Shown: one piece after another, positions 44,183-53,619 of the stretch | How the letters are laid out: each line of letters opens with the position of its first letter | Numbering within the stretch: position 1 is the stretch's first letter | Assembly: GCF_009914055.1 (NCBI RefSeq) | Contig: NZ_CP028271.1 | Location: forward strand, 2,418,001 to 2,482,000 | Reading direction: 5' to 3' | Source: Mixta intestinalis | Lineage (GTDB): Bacteria > Pseudomonadota > Gammaproteobacteria > Enterobacterales > Enterobacteriaceae | Length of the DNA stretch: 64,000 nucleotides | Notes under the pieces: generated by a model | What the model saw: only the letters and a program-made list of their open reading frames with translations | What the model was told of the DNA's origin: nothing | Databases searched by the model: none | Translations under genes and position numbers: made by a program

Positions 44183-44860
44183 TCAGTTACGGTTACGCAC
44201 CAGCTGATAGCGACGGGTAAGATATTCTACCGGGGCGCTCCAGATGTGCACCAGTCGGCAGAATGGGAAGAGCAGGAATAACGTCATGCCCAACACCATA
44301 TGGATTTTGTAGACCAGCGCGACACCTTCCAGGTGCGCTGCTGCACCAGACTGGAAGGTGACAATAGCCTGCGCCCAGCCAACCAGCTTCATCATTTCAA
44401 TGCCGTCCATATGTTGGGCAGAGAAAACAATGGTCAGCAGGCCCAGCGCTGCCTGAATCACCAGCAACGTCATGATCAGGATATCGCCGGTGCTGCTGGT
44501 AGCGCGTACGCGCGGATTGGTCAGACGACGTTTCAGCAACAGACCACCGCCAATTAGGGTCATCGCACCGCAGATACCGCCAGCCACCATCGCCAGCTGC
44601 TGTTTTACCGCAATCGGCAAGAATGACTCATACATCCAGTGCGGCGTCAGCAACCCGACCAGGTGGCCGAAGAAGATACCGATGATACCGATGTGGAACA
44701 GGTTAGACGCCAGGCGCATCCCTTTTTTATCCAGCATCTGGCTGGAACCAGCGCGCCAGCTGTACTGCCCGTAGTCATAACGTAACCAGCTGCCGACCAG
44801 GAATACCGTACCGGCAAGGTAAGGATAAATATTAAAGAAAAACAGATTCAAGAAGTGCAT
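44183..44860 (-). CDS. narI: Respiratory nitrate reductase gamma subunit (cytochrome b)
   Basis: Membrane subunit that takes electrons from quinol and passes them through two b hemes to NarH. 225 residues as in E. coli, five TM helices. Heme-ligand histidines H56 and H66 are in place, with the second pair in the HMVLGMTLFLLFPFCRLVHIW segment. Two bases separate it from narJ. Confidence 0.97.
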   Translation of the reverse strand: MHFLNLFFFNIYPYLAGTVFLVGSWLRYDYGQYSWRAGSSQMLDKKGMRLASNLFHIGIIGIFFGHLVGLLTPHWMYESFLPIAVKQQLAMVAGGICGAMTLIGGGLLLKRRLTNPRVRATSSTGDILIMTLLVIQAALGLLTIVFSAQHMDGIEMMKLVGWAQAIVTFQSGAAAHLEGVALVYKIHMVLGMTLFLLFPFCRLVHIWSAPVEYLTRRYQLVRNRN

Positions 44861-44862
44861 GA

Positions 44863-45585
44863 TCAGCGTCCTGTCATTCCCATCGTGGCTTGCGCCACAT
44901 CCAGATACTGTGGCGCAACGGCTCCGGCAAAGCGGCGCTGATGCGCTTCCTGCTGCGCCGAAGCGCAGCCCTGTTCACCCAGGAAGCGGATCTGCTCCTC
45001 TTCCCAGACCGCATCAAGCGCCTGCGGCGTATCGTCGCGCGCTTCCTGCTCTACCTGCGCCTGCAGGGCCTGAGCCTCGACGCCGCTTTCAGAAAGCGTC
45101 AGCAGCAGATCGAGCAGATCGGCCCAGCGGCTGTTACGCTGGTGCAGGCGCGCGCTCAGCAGCGCCAGGATCGGAGCGATATCAACTAAACCTTCGCGGG
45201 CATCCTCAGGGCTGCGGCTACTCAGGTATTCCAGGTAGAGCGGCAGAAAATCTGGCAGCTCGCGGCTGTCAAGTTCCAGACCTGCCGCACGATATTGATC
45301 CAGCAGATCGACCATTGCCTGACCGCGATCGCGTGATTCGCCGTGAACGTGTTCAAACAGCAGCAACGAGGTAGCACGCCCGCGATCGAACAGCTCACAG
45401 TAATCCGCCTGCAGATCGAGCAGCGGGCGCGCGCTAAAATCGCGCAGCACCGCAAGCAGACGATCGCGCTGCGCTTCCTGGAGTTCGCTGGCTGACGCCA
45501 GCGCCTCTTCCAGATCCTGCTGGTGATCGAACAACGCACGATCGGGGTAATCCAGCAGGCGCGCTATGATACGTAGTGCCATCAT
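44863..45585 (-). CDS. narJ: Nitrate reductase assembly chaperone NarJ
   Basis: Cytoplasmic chaperone for molybdenum-cofactor insertion and membrane docking of NarGH; not part of the final enzyme. 240 residues (E. coli 236). Conserved SELFDRGRATSLLLFEHVHGESRDRG-type segment near residues 65-90 is present (here as CELFDRGRATSLLLFEHVHG). Two adjacent ATG codons (45585 and 45582) overlap the narH stop; either may be used. Confidence 0.96.
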   Translation of the reverse strand: MMALRIIARLLDYPDRALFDHQQDLEEALASASELQEAQRDRLLAVLRDFSARPLLDLQADYCELFDRGRATSLLLFEHVHGESRDRGQAMVDLLDQYRAAGLELDSRELPDFLPLYLEYLSSRSPEDAREGLVDIAPILALLSARLHQRNSRWADLLDLLLTLSESGVEAQALQAQVEQEARDDTPQALDAVWEEEQIRFLGEQGCASAQQEAHQRRFAGAVAPQYLDVAQATMGMTGR

Positions 45586-47126
45586 GAGGCATCCTCCTGA
45601 CGGTTGGTCTGGCGAGTGATGTCGACAGCATCAATACGGCGCGTATTGAACAGGTTAAATTTAGTATCGCTGCCGTGACAGCCGTCGCCGAAGCTAAAGC
45701 CGCAGCCTTTGCTTTCCGGGAACGCTTCACGCGCCAGCTCACGATGGCTGGACGGGATAACAAAGCGATCTTCGTAGTTGGCGATAGCCAGGTAACGATA
45801 CATTTCCTGCGCCTGAGCTTCGGTCAGACCCACCTGTTCCAGCGCGCTGGTATCCACTACGCCGTCCACGCTTTCCGCACGTTTGAAGTGACGCATCGCC
45901 AGCATACGTTTCAGCGCCAGCAGCACCGGTGCGGTATCGCCTGCGGTCAGCAGGTTCGCCAGGTACTGTACCGGGATACGCAGGCTTTCCACGTCCGGCA
46001 GGACGCCTTTCTGCTCCAGCACGCCCGCATCAGCAGCAGACTGGATCGGAGACAGAGGCGGAACATACCAAACCATCGGCAGCGTACGATATTCAGGATG
46101 CAGCGGCAGCGCCAGCTTCCAGTCCATTGCCATTTTATATACCGGTGATTTCTGTGCCGCCTCGATAACGCCCTGCGGTATGCCATCTTTCAGTGCCTGC
46201 TCGATAACCGCTGGATCGTGCGGATCGAGGAAGATATCCAGCTGGCTCTGGTAGAGATCTTTCTCATTTTCAACCGCGGCGGCCTGTTCGATACGGTCGG
46301 CGTCATATAACAGCACGCCCAGGTAACGGATACGCCCCACGCAGGTTTCGGAGCAAACGGTCGGCAGACCGGACTCGATACGCGGGTAACAGAAGATACA
46401 TTTTTCTGATTTACCGCTTTTCCAGTTGAAGTAGATTTTTTTGTACGGGCAACCGGTCAGACACATACGCCAGCCGCGGCATTTGTCCTGATCGATCAAC
46501 ACGATGCCATCTTCCGCGCGCTTATAAATTGCGCCGCTCGGACAGGTTGCCACGCACGCCGGGTTGAGGCAGTGCTCGCACAGACGCGGCAGATACATCA
46601 TGAAGGTGTTTTCGAACTGGCCGTACATTTCCTTCTGGATGTTATCGAAGTTCTTATCCTTCGAACGTTTCTCAAACTCGCCGCCGAGGATCTCTTCCCA
46701 GTTCGGTCCGTTTTCGATTTTCTTCATCCGCTGACCGGTAATCAGCGAGCGCGGGCGAGCGATCGGCTGATGTTTACTTTCCGGTGCGTTTTGCAGATTT
46801 TGATAGTCGTAGTCAAACGGCTCGTAATAGTCGTCCAGCGCCGGTACGTCCGGGTTGGCGAAGATTTTTGACAGCAGGCCAACCCGACTACCCATGCGCG
46901 GCTGTAGCTGACCGTTGATTTTACGTATCCAGCCGCCCTTCCATTTTTCCTGATCTTCCCAGGCGTGCGGATAGCCGACGCCCGGTTTGCTTTCTACGTT
47001 GTTAAACCAGGCATATTCCATGCCCTCGCGACTGGTCCAGACGTTCTTACAGGTGACCGAACAGGTATGGCAGCCGATGCATTTGTCGAGGTTTAACACC
47101 ATGCCGACTTGCGAACGAATTTTCAT
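45582..47126 (-). CDS. narH: Respiratory nitrate reductase beta subunit
   Basis: Iron-sulfur subunit with one [3Fe-4S] and three [4Fe-4S] clusters linking NarI to NarG. 514 residues from the ATG at 47126 (E. coli 512); this start overlaps the narG stop by 4 bases. Cysteine motifs: CIGCHTCSVTCK (16-27), CEHCLNPACVATCP (near 184), CRGWRMCLTGCP (near 217, with Trp giving the [3Fe-4S] site) and CIFCYPRIESGLPTVCSETC (near 244). Confidence 0.97.
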   Translation of the reverse strand: MKIRSQVGMVLNLDKCIGCHTCSVTCKNVWTSREGMEYAWFNNVESKPGVGYPHAWEDQEKWKGGWIRKINGQLQPRMGSRVGLLSKIFANPDVPALDDYYEPFDYDYQNLQNAPESKHQPIARPRSLITGQRMKKIENGPNWEEILGGEFEKRSKDKNFDNIQKEMYGQFENTFMMYLPRLCEHCLNPACVATCPSGAIYKRAEDGIVLIDQDKCRGWRMCLTGCPYKKIYFNWKSGKSEKCIFCYPRIESGLPTVCSETCVGRIRYLGVLLYDADRIEQAAAVENEKDLYQSQLDIFLDPHDPAVIEQALKDGIPQGVIEAAQKSPVYKMAMDWKLALPLHPEYRTLPMVWYVPPLSPIQSAADAGVLEQKGVLPDVESLRIPVQYLANLLTAGDTAPVLLALKRMLAMRHFKRAESVDGVVDTSALEQVGLTEAQAQEMYRYLAIANYEDRFVIPSSHRELAREAFPESKGCGFSFGDGCHGSDTKFNLFNTRRIDAVDITRQTNRQEDAS

Positions 47127-50100
47127 TGCTGAGCCTCCTGACGGGTACCCTGGCAATCATCGTTGCCTTCGCCATCTAACCAATTAATATTGTTCATCTT
47201 TCTGACCACTACAAACTCATCACGATTCGAACCTACGGTACCGTAATAGTTAAATCCGTAGGCCAGCTGCGCGTAGCCGCCGATCATATGGGTCGGTTTC
47301 GGATAAACACGCGTTACTGAGTTATGAATACCGCCGCGCTGACCGGTGATTTCCGCCCCTGGAATATTCACGATACGTTCCTGAGCGTGATACATCATGG
47401 TCATACCCGCCGGTATACGCTGGCTGACTACGGCACGCGCCGTCAGAGAACCGTTGGCGTTAAAGGCTTCGATCCAGTCGTTATCCTCAATGCCCAGCTC
47501 TTTCGCATCGTCTTCGCTCATCCAGACAATTGGCCCGCCGCGTGACAGCGTCAGCATCAGCAGGTTGTCACTGTAGGTAGAGTGGATACCCCACTTCTGA
47601 TGCGGCGTCAGGAAGTTGAGCGCTTTCTCCGGGTTACCGTTTGGTTTTTTGTTCAGCAACGGCTCTACGGCACGCGTATTGATCGGCGGACGATAAACCA
47701 GCAGGCTCTCACCAAAGGCGCGCATCCACTCATGATCCTGATAAAGCTGTTGACGACCGCTCAGCGTACGGAACGGAATCAGCTCATGGATGTTGGTGTA
47801 GCAGGCGTTATAGGAGACATGCTCATCTTCCAGGCCAGACCAGGTCGGGCTGGAGATAATCTTACGCGGCTGCGCCTGAATATCGCGGAAGCGGATTTTT
47901 TCCTCTTCTTTATTCAGCGCCAGATGCGTATGGTCGCGTCCGGTAATTTTACTCAGCGCGCCCCAGGCTTTGACTGCCACGTGGCCGTTAGTTTCCGGTG
48001 CCAGGGTCAGGATAACCTCTGCCGCATCGATCGCACTGTCAATGTTCGGACGACCGGCAGCCGGACCATCCTGCTTGACGTAGTTGAGTTTTTTCAGCAG
48101 ATCGATTTCGGTGTCGGTATTCCAGCTGATACCTTTACCGCCGTTACCCAGCGTATTCATCAGCGGACCCACGGAAGTAAAGCGCTCCCAGGTAGCCGGA
48201 TAGTCACGTTCAACGGTGATGATATGCGGCGCGGTTTTGCCTGGAATCAGATCGCATTCGCCTTTTTTCCACTCCTGCACGCCGAACGGCTGCGCCAGCT
48301 CTGCGGCAGAATCGTGCTGCATCGGCAGCGTAACCACGTCGGTTTCTTTGCCCAGATGGCCTACGCAAAGTTCGGAGAAGCGTTTAGCGATACCTTTATA
48401 GATTTCCCAGTCGCTTTTCGCTTCCCAGGCCGGATCGACAGCGGCAGAAAGCGGATGAATAAACGGATGCATATCCGAGGTATTCATATCGTCTTTTTCA
48501 TACCAGGTTGCCGTAGGCAGTACGATATCGGAGTAGAGGCAGGTGCTGGACATACGGAAGTCGAGCGTCACCACCAGATCCAATTTACCGACGCCAGCGT
48601 TATCCTGCCATTCCACTTCCTGCGGCTTCACGCTGCCCTGCTCACCCAGGTCTTTGCCCTGAATGCCATTTTCGGTGCCCAGCAGGTATTTGAGCATATA
48701 TTCATGCCCTTTACCGGAGGAGCCCAGCAGGTTAGAACGCCAGACAAACAGGTTGCGCGGGAAGTTCTGCGGATTATCCGGCTGTTCAGCGGCAAAGCGC
48801 AGCGCGCCGTTTTTCAGATTTTCTACGGTGTAGTCGAGCGGTGTCTGACCAGCTGCTTTCGCTTTTGCAGCAATATGCAGCGGGTTCATTGACAGCTGCG
48901 GTGCAGATGGCAGCCAGCCCATACGCTCGGCACGCACGTTAAAATCGATCAGGCTCCCCTGGAAGCGCGATTTATCCGCCAGCGGTGACAGCAATGTTGC
49001 GGTTTCTACCGTCTCATGACGCCACTGGCTGGAGTGGTTATAGAAGAAAGAGGTGCTGTTCATGTGACGCGGCGGACGCTGCCAGTCAAGACCAAACGCC
49101 AGCGGTGCCCAACCGGTCTGCGGACGCAGTTTTTCCTGGCCAACATAGTGAGCCCAGCCACCGCCGCTCTGACCGACGCAGCCGCAGAATATCAGCATGT
49201 TGATCAGGCCACGATAGTTCATATCCATGTGGAACCAGTGGTTCATACCGGCCCCCACGATGATCATTGAACGACCGTGAGTTTTTTCCGCATTCTCTGC
49301 AAATTCACGTGCGATACGAATAATCTGCTGACGAGATACGCCAGTGATTTTTTCTGCCCATGCCGGGCTGTAAGCTTTGATTTCATCGTAGCTGGTGGCG
49401 CAGTTGGCGTCGTCCAGACCGCGATCGAGACCGTAGTTAGCCAGCGTCAGATCGTATACGCTGGTAACCAGCGCTTCGCTGCCGTCGGCCAGCTGCAGGC
49501 GCTTAACCGGCAGCTTGTGCAGCAGGATCTCATCCAGCGTCACGCTCTTGAAGTGTTCGCTTTCGATACCGCCAAAGTACGGGAAGCCCACTTCGGCAAT
49601 CTCGTCATGGTTGCCCAGCAGGCTCAGCTGCAGTTCGACGTCGCGCTTGTCCTGGCCCGCACGCGCTTCAAGGTTCCATTTACCCTCTTCGCCCCAGCGA
49701 TAGCCGATGGAGCCCAGCGGAGCGACCAGTTCACCGCTCAGGCCGTCGATGGCGATGGTTTTCCATTCTGGATTATTTTCTTCACCGAGGTTATTCACCA
49801 GATCGCTGGCGCGCAGCATACGACCGGCAGCATAGTAACCACCTTCGCGCGGTTCCAGCATCACCAGCATCGGCATATCGGTGTAGCGACGTACGTAATC
49901 GCGGAAATAGCTCACCTCACGATCGAGATGGAACTCTTTCAGCATGACGTGGCCCATCGCCAGCGCCATCGCGCTGTCGGTACCCTGCTTCGGATTCAGC
50001 CACAGGTCGCACAGCTTAGCGACTTCTGCATAGTCCGGCGTTACCGCAACAGTTTTGGTCCCTTTGTAGCGAACTTCCGTAAAGAAGTGGGCATCCGGGG

Positions 50101-50884
50101 TACGCGTCTGCGGCACGTTAGAGCCCCAGGCGATAATATAAGAGGAGTTATACCAGTCGGCAGATTCCGGTACGTCGGTCTGCTCGCCCCAGGTTTGCGG
50201 GGATGCCGGTGGCAGGTCGCAATACCAGTCATAGAAGCTTAAGCAGGTGCCGCCAATCAGCGAGAGGTAGCGCGCGCCTGACGCGTAGGAAACCATGGAC
50301 ATTGCCGGGATCGGCGAGAAGCCGATAATACGGTCTGGTCCGAAGGTTTTCGCGGTGTAGACATTGGATGCCGCAATAATTTCATTAACTTCCTGCCAGC
50401 TGGAACGCACGAATCCGCCACGTCCACGGGCAACTTTGTAACTTTTCGCTTTTTCCGCGTCGTTAACGATCGAGCCCCAGGCCTCTACCGGATCGCTGTG
50501 CTGCGCTTTAGCCTCACGCCACAGTTTTACCAGGCGTTTGCGCATCAGTGGATATTTCAGGCGATTGGCACTATATAAATACCAGGAGTAACTGGCACCG
50601 CGAGGACAGCCGCGCGGTTCATGGTTAGGCAGATCGGGACGGGTACGTGGATAGTCGGTCTGCTGGGTTTCCCAGGTAACCAGACCATTTTTTACGTAGA
50701 TTTTCCAGCTACATGAACCGGTACAGTTGACGCCGTGCGTGGAGCGCACGATTTTGTCATGCTGCCAGCGGCTGCGGTAACCATCTTCCCAGTCTCGGTT
50801 AGTGTTAAGTGTCTGGCCATGTTGACCAGCAAAAGGTTCTGCTAACTGCTTAAAGTAGCGAAACCGATCCAGAAATTTGCTCAT
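47123..50884 (-). CDS. narG: Respiratory nitrate reductase alpha subunit
   Basis: Catalytic molybdenum subunit reducing nitrate to nitrite at the inner face of the membrane. 1253 residues (E. coli 1247). The FS0 cluster ligands H50, C54 and C58 lie in HGVNCTGSCSW, with the fourth near residue 93 in EPRGCPRGAS. The Mo ligand Asp is in SFYDWYCDLPPASPQTWGEQTDVPESADW-type text near residue 222. AGGAGAA precedes the ATG. First gene of narGHJI. Confidence 0.98.
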   Translation of the reverse strand: MSKFLDRFRYFKQLAEPFAGQHGQTLNTNRDWEDGYRSRWQHDKIVRSTHGVNCTGSCSWKIYVKNGLVTWETQQTDYPRTRPDLPNHEPRGCPRGASYSWYLYSANRLKYPLMRKRLVKLWREAKAQHSDPVEAWGSIVNDAEKAKSYKVARGRGGFVRSSWQEVNEIIAASNVYTAKTFGPDRIIGFSPIPAMSMVSYASGARYLSLIGGTCLSFYDWYCDLPPASPQTWGEQTDVPESADWYNSSYIIAWGSNVPQTRTPDAHFFTEVRYKGTKTVAVTPDYAEVAKLCDLWLNPKQGTDSAMALAMGHVMLKEFHLDREVSYFRDYVRRYTDMPMLVMLEPREGGYYAAGRMLRASDLVNNLGEENNPEWKTIAIDGLSGELVAPLGSIGYRWGEEGKWNLEARAGQDKRDVELQLSLLGNHDEIAEVGFPYFGGIESEHFKSVTLDEILLHKLPVKRLQLADGSEALVTSVYDLTLANYGLDRGLDDANCATSYDEIKAYSPAWAEKITGVSRQQIIRIAREFAENAEKTHGRSMIIVGAGMNHWFHMDMNYRGLINMLIFCGCVGQSGGGWAHYVGQEKLRPQTGWAPLAFGLDWQRPPRHMNSTSFFYNHSSQWRHETVETATLLSPLADKSRFQGSLIDFNVRAERMGWLPSAPQLSMNPLHIAAKAKAAGQTPLDYTVENLKNGALRFAAEQPDNPQNFPRNLFVWRSNLLGSSGKGHEYMLKYLLGTENGIQGKDLGEQGSVKPQEVEWQDNAGVGKLDLVVTLDFRMSSTCLYSDIVLPTATWYEKDDMNTSDMHPFIHPLSAAVDPAWEAKSDWEIYKGIAKRFSELCVGHLGKETDVVTLPMQHDSAAELAQPFGVQEWKKGECDLIPGKTAPHIITVERDYPATWERFTSVGPLMNTLGNGGKGISWNTDTEIDLLKKLNYVKQDGPAAGRPNIDSAIDAAEVILTLAPETNGHVAVKAWGALSKITGRDHTHLALNKEEEKIRFRDIQAQPRKIISSPTWSGLEDEHVSYNACYTNIHELIPFRTLSGRQQLYQDHEWMRAFGESLLVYRPPINTRAVEPLLNKKPNGNPEKALNFLTPHQKWGIHSTYSDNLLMLTLSRGGPIVWMSEDDAKELGIEDNDWIEAFNANGSLTARAVVSQRIPAGMTMMYHAQERIVNIPGAEITGQRGGIHNSVTRVYPKPTHMIGGYAQLAYGFNYYGTVGSNRDEFVVVRKMNNINWLDGEGNDDCQGTRQEAQQ

Positions 50885-50954
50885 CTGGAATTCTCCTGAA
50901 GGCTCGGTGTTGTTTTATGAATGGCTAAACGACATTGCTTATGATGTGGGCAAC

Positions 50955-50996
50955 AGCCTACTTAGCTGGTGAGGCTGGCCGCTTGATTGCGATCAA
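50955..50996 (-). promoter_or_regulatory. FNR-dependent narG promoter
   Basis: A perfect FNR box TTGAT-TGCG-ATCAA at 50983-50996 (dyad centre about 50989.5). On the minus strand a TAGGCT -10-like hexamer lies at 50956-50961, which places the start near 50948, i.e. the box at about -41.5, the standard class II position. Confidence 0.85.
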
Positions 50997-51033
50997 GTCA
51001 GCACGGTTACCGTACAACCCTCTCGCACCGGAC

Positions 51034-51040
51034 TACCACT
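51034..51040 (-). promoter_or_regulatory. NarL-heptamer-like site upstream of narG
   Basis: TACCACT on the plus strand (AGTGGTA on the minus) fits the loose NarL heptamer pattern TACYNMT, about 85-90 bases upstream of the predicted narG start. Single heptamers occur by chance, so this is tentative. Confidence 0.35.
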
Positions 51041-51094
51041 TAAGTAGCACTCTCCGAGATTTTATAACCTATTGAAAAATATTATTAAAACCAT

Positions 51095-51139
51095 AAAAAG
51101 CCGGGCAAGTGCTCTGCCTGAAGAGGTGGTCGGCTTTTT
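51095..51139 (-). terminator. Distal hairpin after narK (second terminator)
   Basis: Perfect 9-bp AAAAAGCCG/CGGCTTTTT outer stem with an inner GGCA/TGCC stem. On the minus strand it ends in CTTTTTATGG. It lies between the narK terminator and the narG control region and may insulate narG. Confidence 0.6.
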
Positions 51140-51170
51140 GGGAGTAGCCACAGTGAAAGTGGTGATAAAT

Positions 51171-51210
51171 AAAAAACCGGCTTCGTTCAGAAAGAGGAAG
51201 CCGGTTTTTT
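51171..51210 (-). terminator. Terminator of narK
   Basis: Perfect 14-bp stem AAAAAACCGGCTTC/GAAGCCGGTTTTTT with a 12-base loop, immediately after the narK stop. It can act in both directions. Confidence 0.93.
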
Positions 51211-51215
51211 TGCGA

Positions 51216-52610
51216 TTAACGCGCTGCCTTACGTCCGTAAACCAGCCAGGTAATCAGTACGCATATGATGTAAAACACCAGGAAGATTTTCATCGCGCCA
51301 GCGGGTGAACCCGTCATTGCCAGCGAAATGCCGAAAGTCTGCGGGATAAAGAAACCGCCCGCCGCACCGATCGCTGAGATAAAGCCCAGCGCCGCTGCCG
51401 TATCGGTTACCGCTTCCTGCTGCGCCTCTTTATCACTGCCGCCGCGCGCTTTAACTCTGTCCCAGGTGATTTTGCGGAAAATCACCGCAATCATCTGATA
51501 GGTTGAGCCGCTACCCAGCCCGGCAGTTAAAAACAGAACCATAAAGATGCCGAAGAACAGCGCGAAGGAGCCTGCCTGACCTTCATCCGGTAACGCCAGG
51601 AACAGCAGTGCGGTAAACACGGCCATAGCGATAAAGTTAATCAGCGTTACGCGCACGCCGCCGAAGCGATCCGAGATCACGCCGCCAGCGGAACGCGCCA
51701 GCGCACCCAGCAACGGACCAAAGAAAGCGTATTTCATGATCACGACGTCCGGGAACTGCGTTTTTGACAGCATAGCGAAGCCCGCGGAGAACCCAATAAA
51801 GGAACCGAAGGTGGCAAGATAAAGCAGGCTCAGCCCCCACAGATGCGCACGTTTCAGTACCGGCAGCTGTTGACGCAGAGAAGCTTTAGACGCAGCCAGA
51901 TCGTTCATGCCAAACCAGGCGGCAATGGTGGCGATCAACAGCAGCGGTACCCAAATCCAGGCGGCATTTTCCAGCCACATCTGGCTGCCGTCGGCAGTGA
52001 CCTGCCCCTGTCCACCAAAGAAACCGAAAATCGCAAATGAAATAGCTACCGGTGCCAGCAGCTGCATCACGCTTACGCCCAGGTTACCCAGGCCGCCATT
52101 GATGCCCAGCGCACCGCCCTGCTGTGCTTTCGGGAAAAAGAAGCTGATGTTACCCATGCTTGACGCAAAGTTCGCACCGGCGAAACCGCACAGCAGCGAG
52201 ATCAGGACAAACACAAAGAAAGGCGTTTCCGGGTTCTGCACCGCAAACCCAAGCCACAGGCAAGGCACCAGCAGAAAACCGGTACTGAAAGCGGTCCAGC
52301 GGCGTCCGCCAAAGAGAGGAATGACAAAAGAATAAGGGACGCGCAAAATAGCGCCGGAAACGGAAGGCAGCGCCGTCAGCAGGAAGAGCTGATCGGTGGT
52401 AAAGTTAAAGCCTACCTTGTTGAGATTGACCGCAACGGTGCTGAATAACATCCAGACGCAGAAGGCCAACAGCAGGCAAAATACGGAAATCCACAAGTTA
52501 CGGTTAGCAATACGCTTACCGCTTTGCTGCCAGAATTGTGCATCTTCTGGCCGCCAATCCTGTATAACGCCACCTGATGATTTTTCTGTTGGCGTGGTTA
52601 GATTTGACAT
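51216..52610 (-). CDS. narK: Nitrate/nitrite antiporter NarK
   Basis: Major-facilitator permease exchanging nitrate for nitrite during nitrate respiration. 464 residues from the ATG at 52610 (E. coli 463), 12 TM segments. Nitrate-signature glycine-rich segments GFAGANFASSMGNISFFFP (near 142) and the second in TDTAAALGFISAIGAAGGFFIP (near 410). A start 11 codons upstream is rejected because MSNLTTPTEKSS fits NarK and has GGGG upstream. Confidence 0.97.
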   Translation of the reverse strand: MSNLTTPTEKSSGGVIQDWRPEDAQFWQQSGKRIANRNLWISVFCLLLAFCVWMLFSTVAVNLNKVGFNFTTDQLFLLTALPSVSGAILRVPYSFVIPLFGGRRWTAFSTGFLLVPCLWLGFAVQNPETPFFVFVLISLLCGFAGANFASSMGNISFFFPKAQQGGALGINGGLGNLGVSVMQLLAPVAISFAIFGFFGGQGQVTADGSQMWLENAAWIWVPLLLIATIAAWFGMNDLAASKASLRQQLPVLKRAHLWGLSLLYLATFGSFIGFSAGFAMLSKTQFPDVVIMKYAFFGPLLGALARSAGGVISDRFGGVRVTLINFIAMAVFTALLFLALPDEGQAGSFALFFGIFMVLFLTAGLGSGSTYQMIAVIFRKITWDRVKARGGSDKEAQQEAVTDTAAALGFISAIGAAGGFFIPQTFGISLAMTGSPAGAMKIFLVFYIICVLITWLVYGRKAAR

Positions 52611-52671
52611 AATAACCCCGGTGAAGGAATGGAAATTGAGCACATCCTGCCGGGTCGGTTAGGGGCCAGAG

Positions 52672-52685
52672 TTGACTTAAATCAA
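52672..52685 (-). promoter_or_regulatory. FNR box of the narK promoter
   Basis: TTGAC-TTAA-ATCAA matches the FNR consensus TTGAT-N4-ATCAA at 9 of 10 positions. Its centre is about 68 bases before the narK ATG, so a start 41 bases downstream would leave a leader near 27 bases. Confidence 0.8.
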
Positions 52686-52965
52686 CGTGTGAACAGTTAG
52701 TTTCAGGCCGCAATTGTGCCTGCTACACTAAATGAGTAGTGTCTTTCGCTGGCTCAACATGAGGAAAAACAGCACATTAAAATGCTACACTCACCGCTTC
52801 GGGTCGTTAATTTTTACCATGGATTAATTCGGACTACCCCTTTTGAGGTATAAATAACACATCAAGCATACTGAAAAATAGCGGACGGTTTTTTCCTCCC
52901 GCTGAGGGAGCCTTTTTCGTCACGCTTTACCACTATTGCCAACACCCTGTTTAACCGGAGCCAGT
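52686..52965. other. narK-narL divergent control region
   Basis: Non-coding. It holds an ACACTA/TAGTGT inverted repeat at 52725-52742 and a NarL/NarP-type site at 52835-52850. In E. coli narX begins in the place occupied here by narL. Confidence 0.6.
52835..52850. promoter_or_regulatory. 7-2-7 NarL/NarP binding site
   Basis: TACCCCT-TT-TGAGGTA: two inverted heptamers with 2-base spacing, the first a perfect TACYYMT and the second 6 of 7, the arrangement known to be bound by NarL and NarP. It lies between narK and narL and could serve either. Confidence 0.75.
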
Positions 52966-53619
52966 ATGAGTATCCAAGACGCCGCCACTATCCTGCTGAT
53001 TGACGATCACCCTATGTTACGCAACGGCGTTAAGCAACTGATTCATCTTGACCCACAATTGCAGGTTATCGCCGAAGCGGGCAACGGCGAACAGGGCATT
53101 GCGCTGGCTGAACAGCACGATCCCGATTTAGTGTTACTCGACCTGAACATGCCGGGCATAAACGGGCTGGAAACGCTGGACCGCCTGCGTCGTATCGATC
53201 TCTCAGGCCGGATCGTCGTATTTACCGTCTCAAACGATGAAGAAGATGTCGTCAGCGCGTTGAAGCGCGGTGCCGATGGCTACCTGCTGAAAGATATGGA
53301 GCCGGAAGCGCTGCTTAGCGCTCTGCATCAAGCTGCCGCGGGACAAATGGTATTAAGCGATACCCTTACTTCGGTGCTCATCAGCAGCCTGCGCGAAACG
53401 CCACCTGCTACACAGCGGGATATTCAACAGCTCACGCGGCGGGAGCATGACATTCTGCGCCAGATTGCGCGCGGCCTGCCCAATAAAACCATCGCCCGCA
53501 AGCTTAACATTACGGAAAGTACGGTTAAAGTTCACGTAAAACATCTGTTGAAAAAATTGCAGCTGAAATCGCGCGTTGAAGCCGCAGTATGGTATTTACA
53601 GAATAAGAACGGCGCTTAA
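52966..53619 (+). CDS. narL: Nitrate/nitrite response regulator NarL
   Basis: Response regulator that activates narGHJI and narK and represses alternative anaerobic genes when nitrate or nitrite is present. 217 residues from the ATG at 52966 (GGAG upstream; E. coli 216). Receiver domain with phospho-acceptor D59 in LLDLNMPG, acid pocket D13/D14 and the conserved Lys in YLLKDMEPE. C-terminal LuxR-type HTH with LTRREHDILRQIARGLPNK and ESTVKVHVKHLLKKL. Its usual partner sensor narX is absent upstream and downstream. Confidence 0.96.
   Translation: MSIQDAATILLIDDHPMLRNGVKQLIHLDPQLQVIAEAGNGEQGIALAEQHDPDLVLLDLNMPGINGLETLDRLRRIDLSGRIVVFTVSNDEEDVVSALKRGADGYLLKDMEPEALLSALHQAAAGQMVLSDTLTSVLISSLRETPPATQRDIQQLTRREHDILRQIARGLPNKTIARKLNITESTVKVHVKHLLKKLQLKSRVEAAVWYLQNKNGA

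Noticed and set aside
47582..48892. 436-codon open frame antisense to narG
   Set aside because: Opposite strand of a certain gene, with His/Arg/Gln-rich nonsense composition typical of mirror frames in GC-rich coding DNA.
49277..50242. 321-codon open frame antisense to narG
   Set aside because: Same reasons: mirror frame without ribosome-binding site or recognisable domain.
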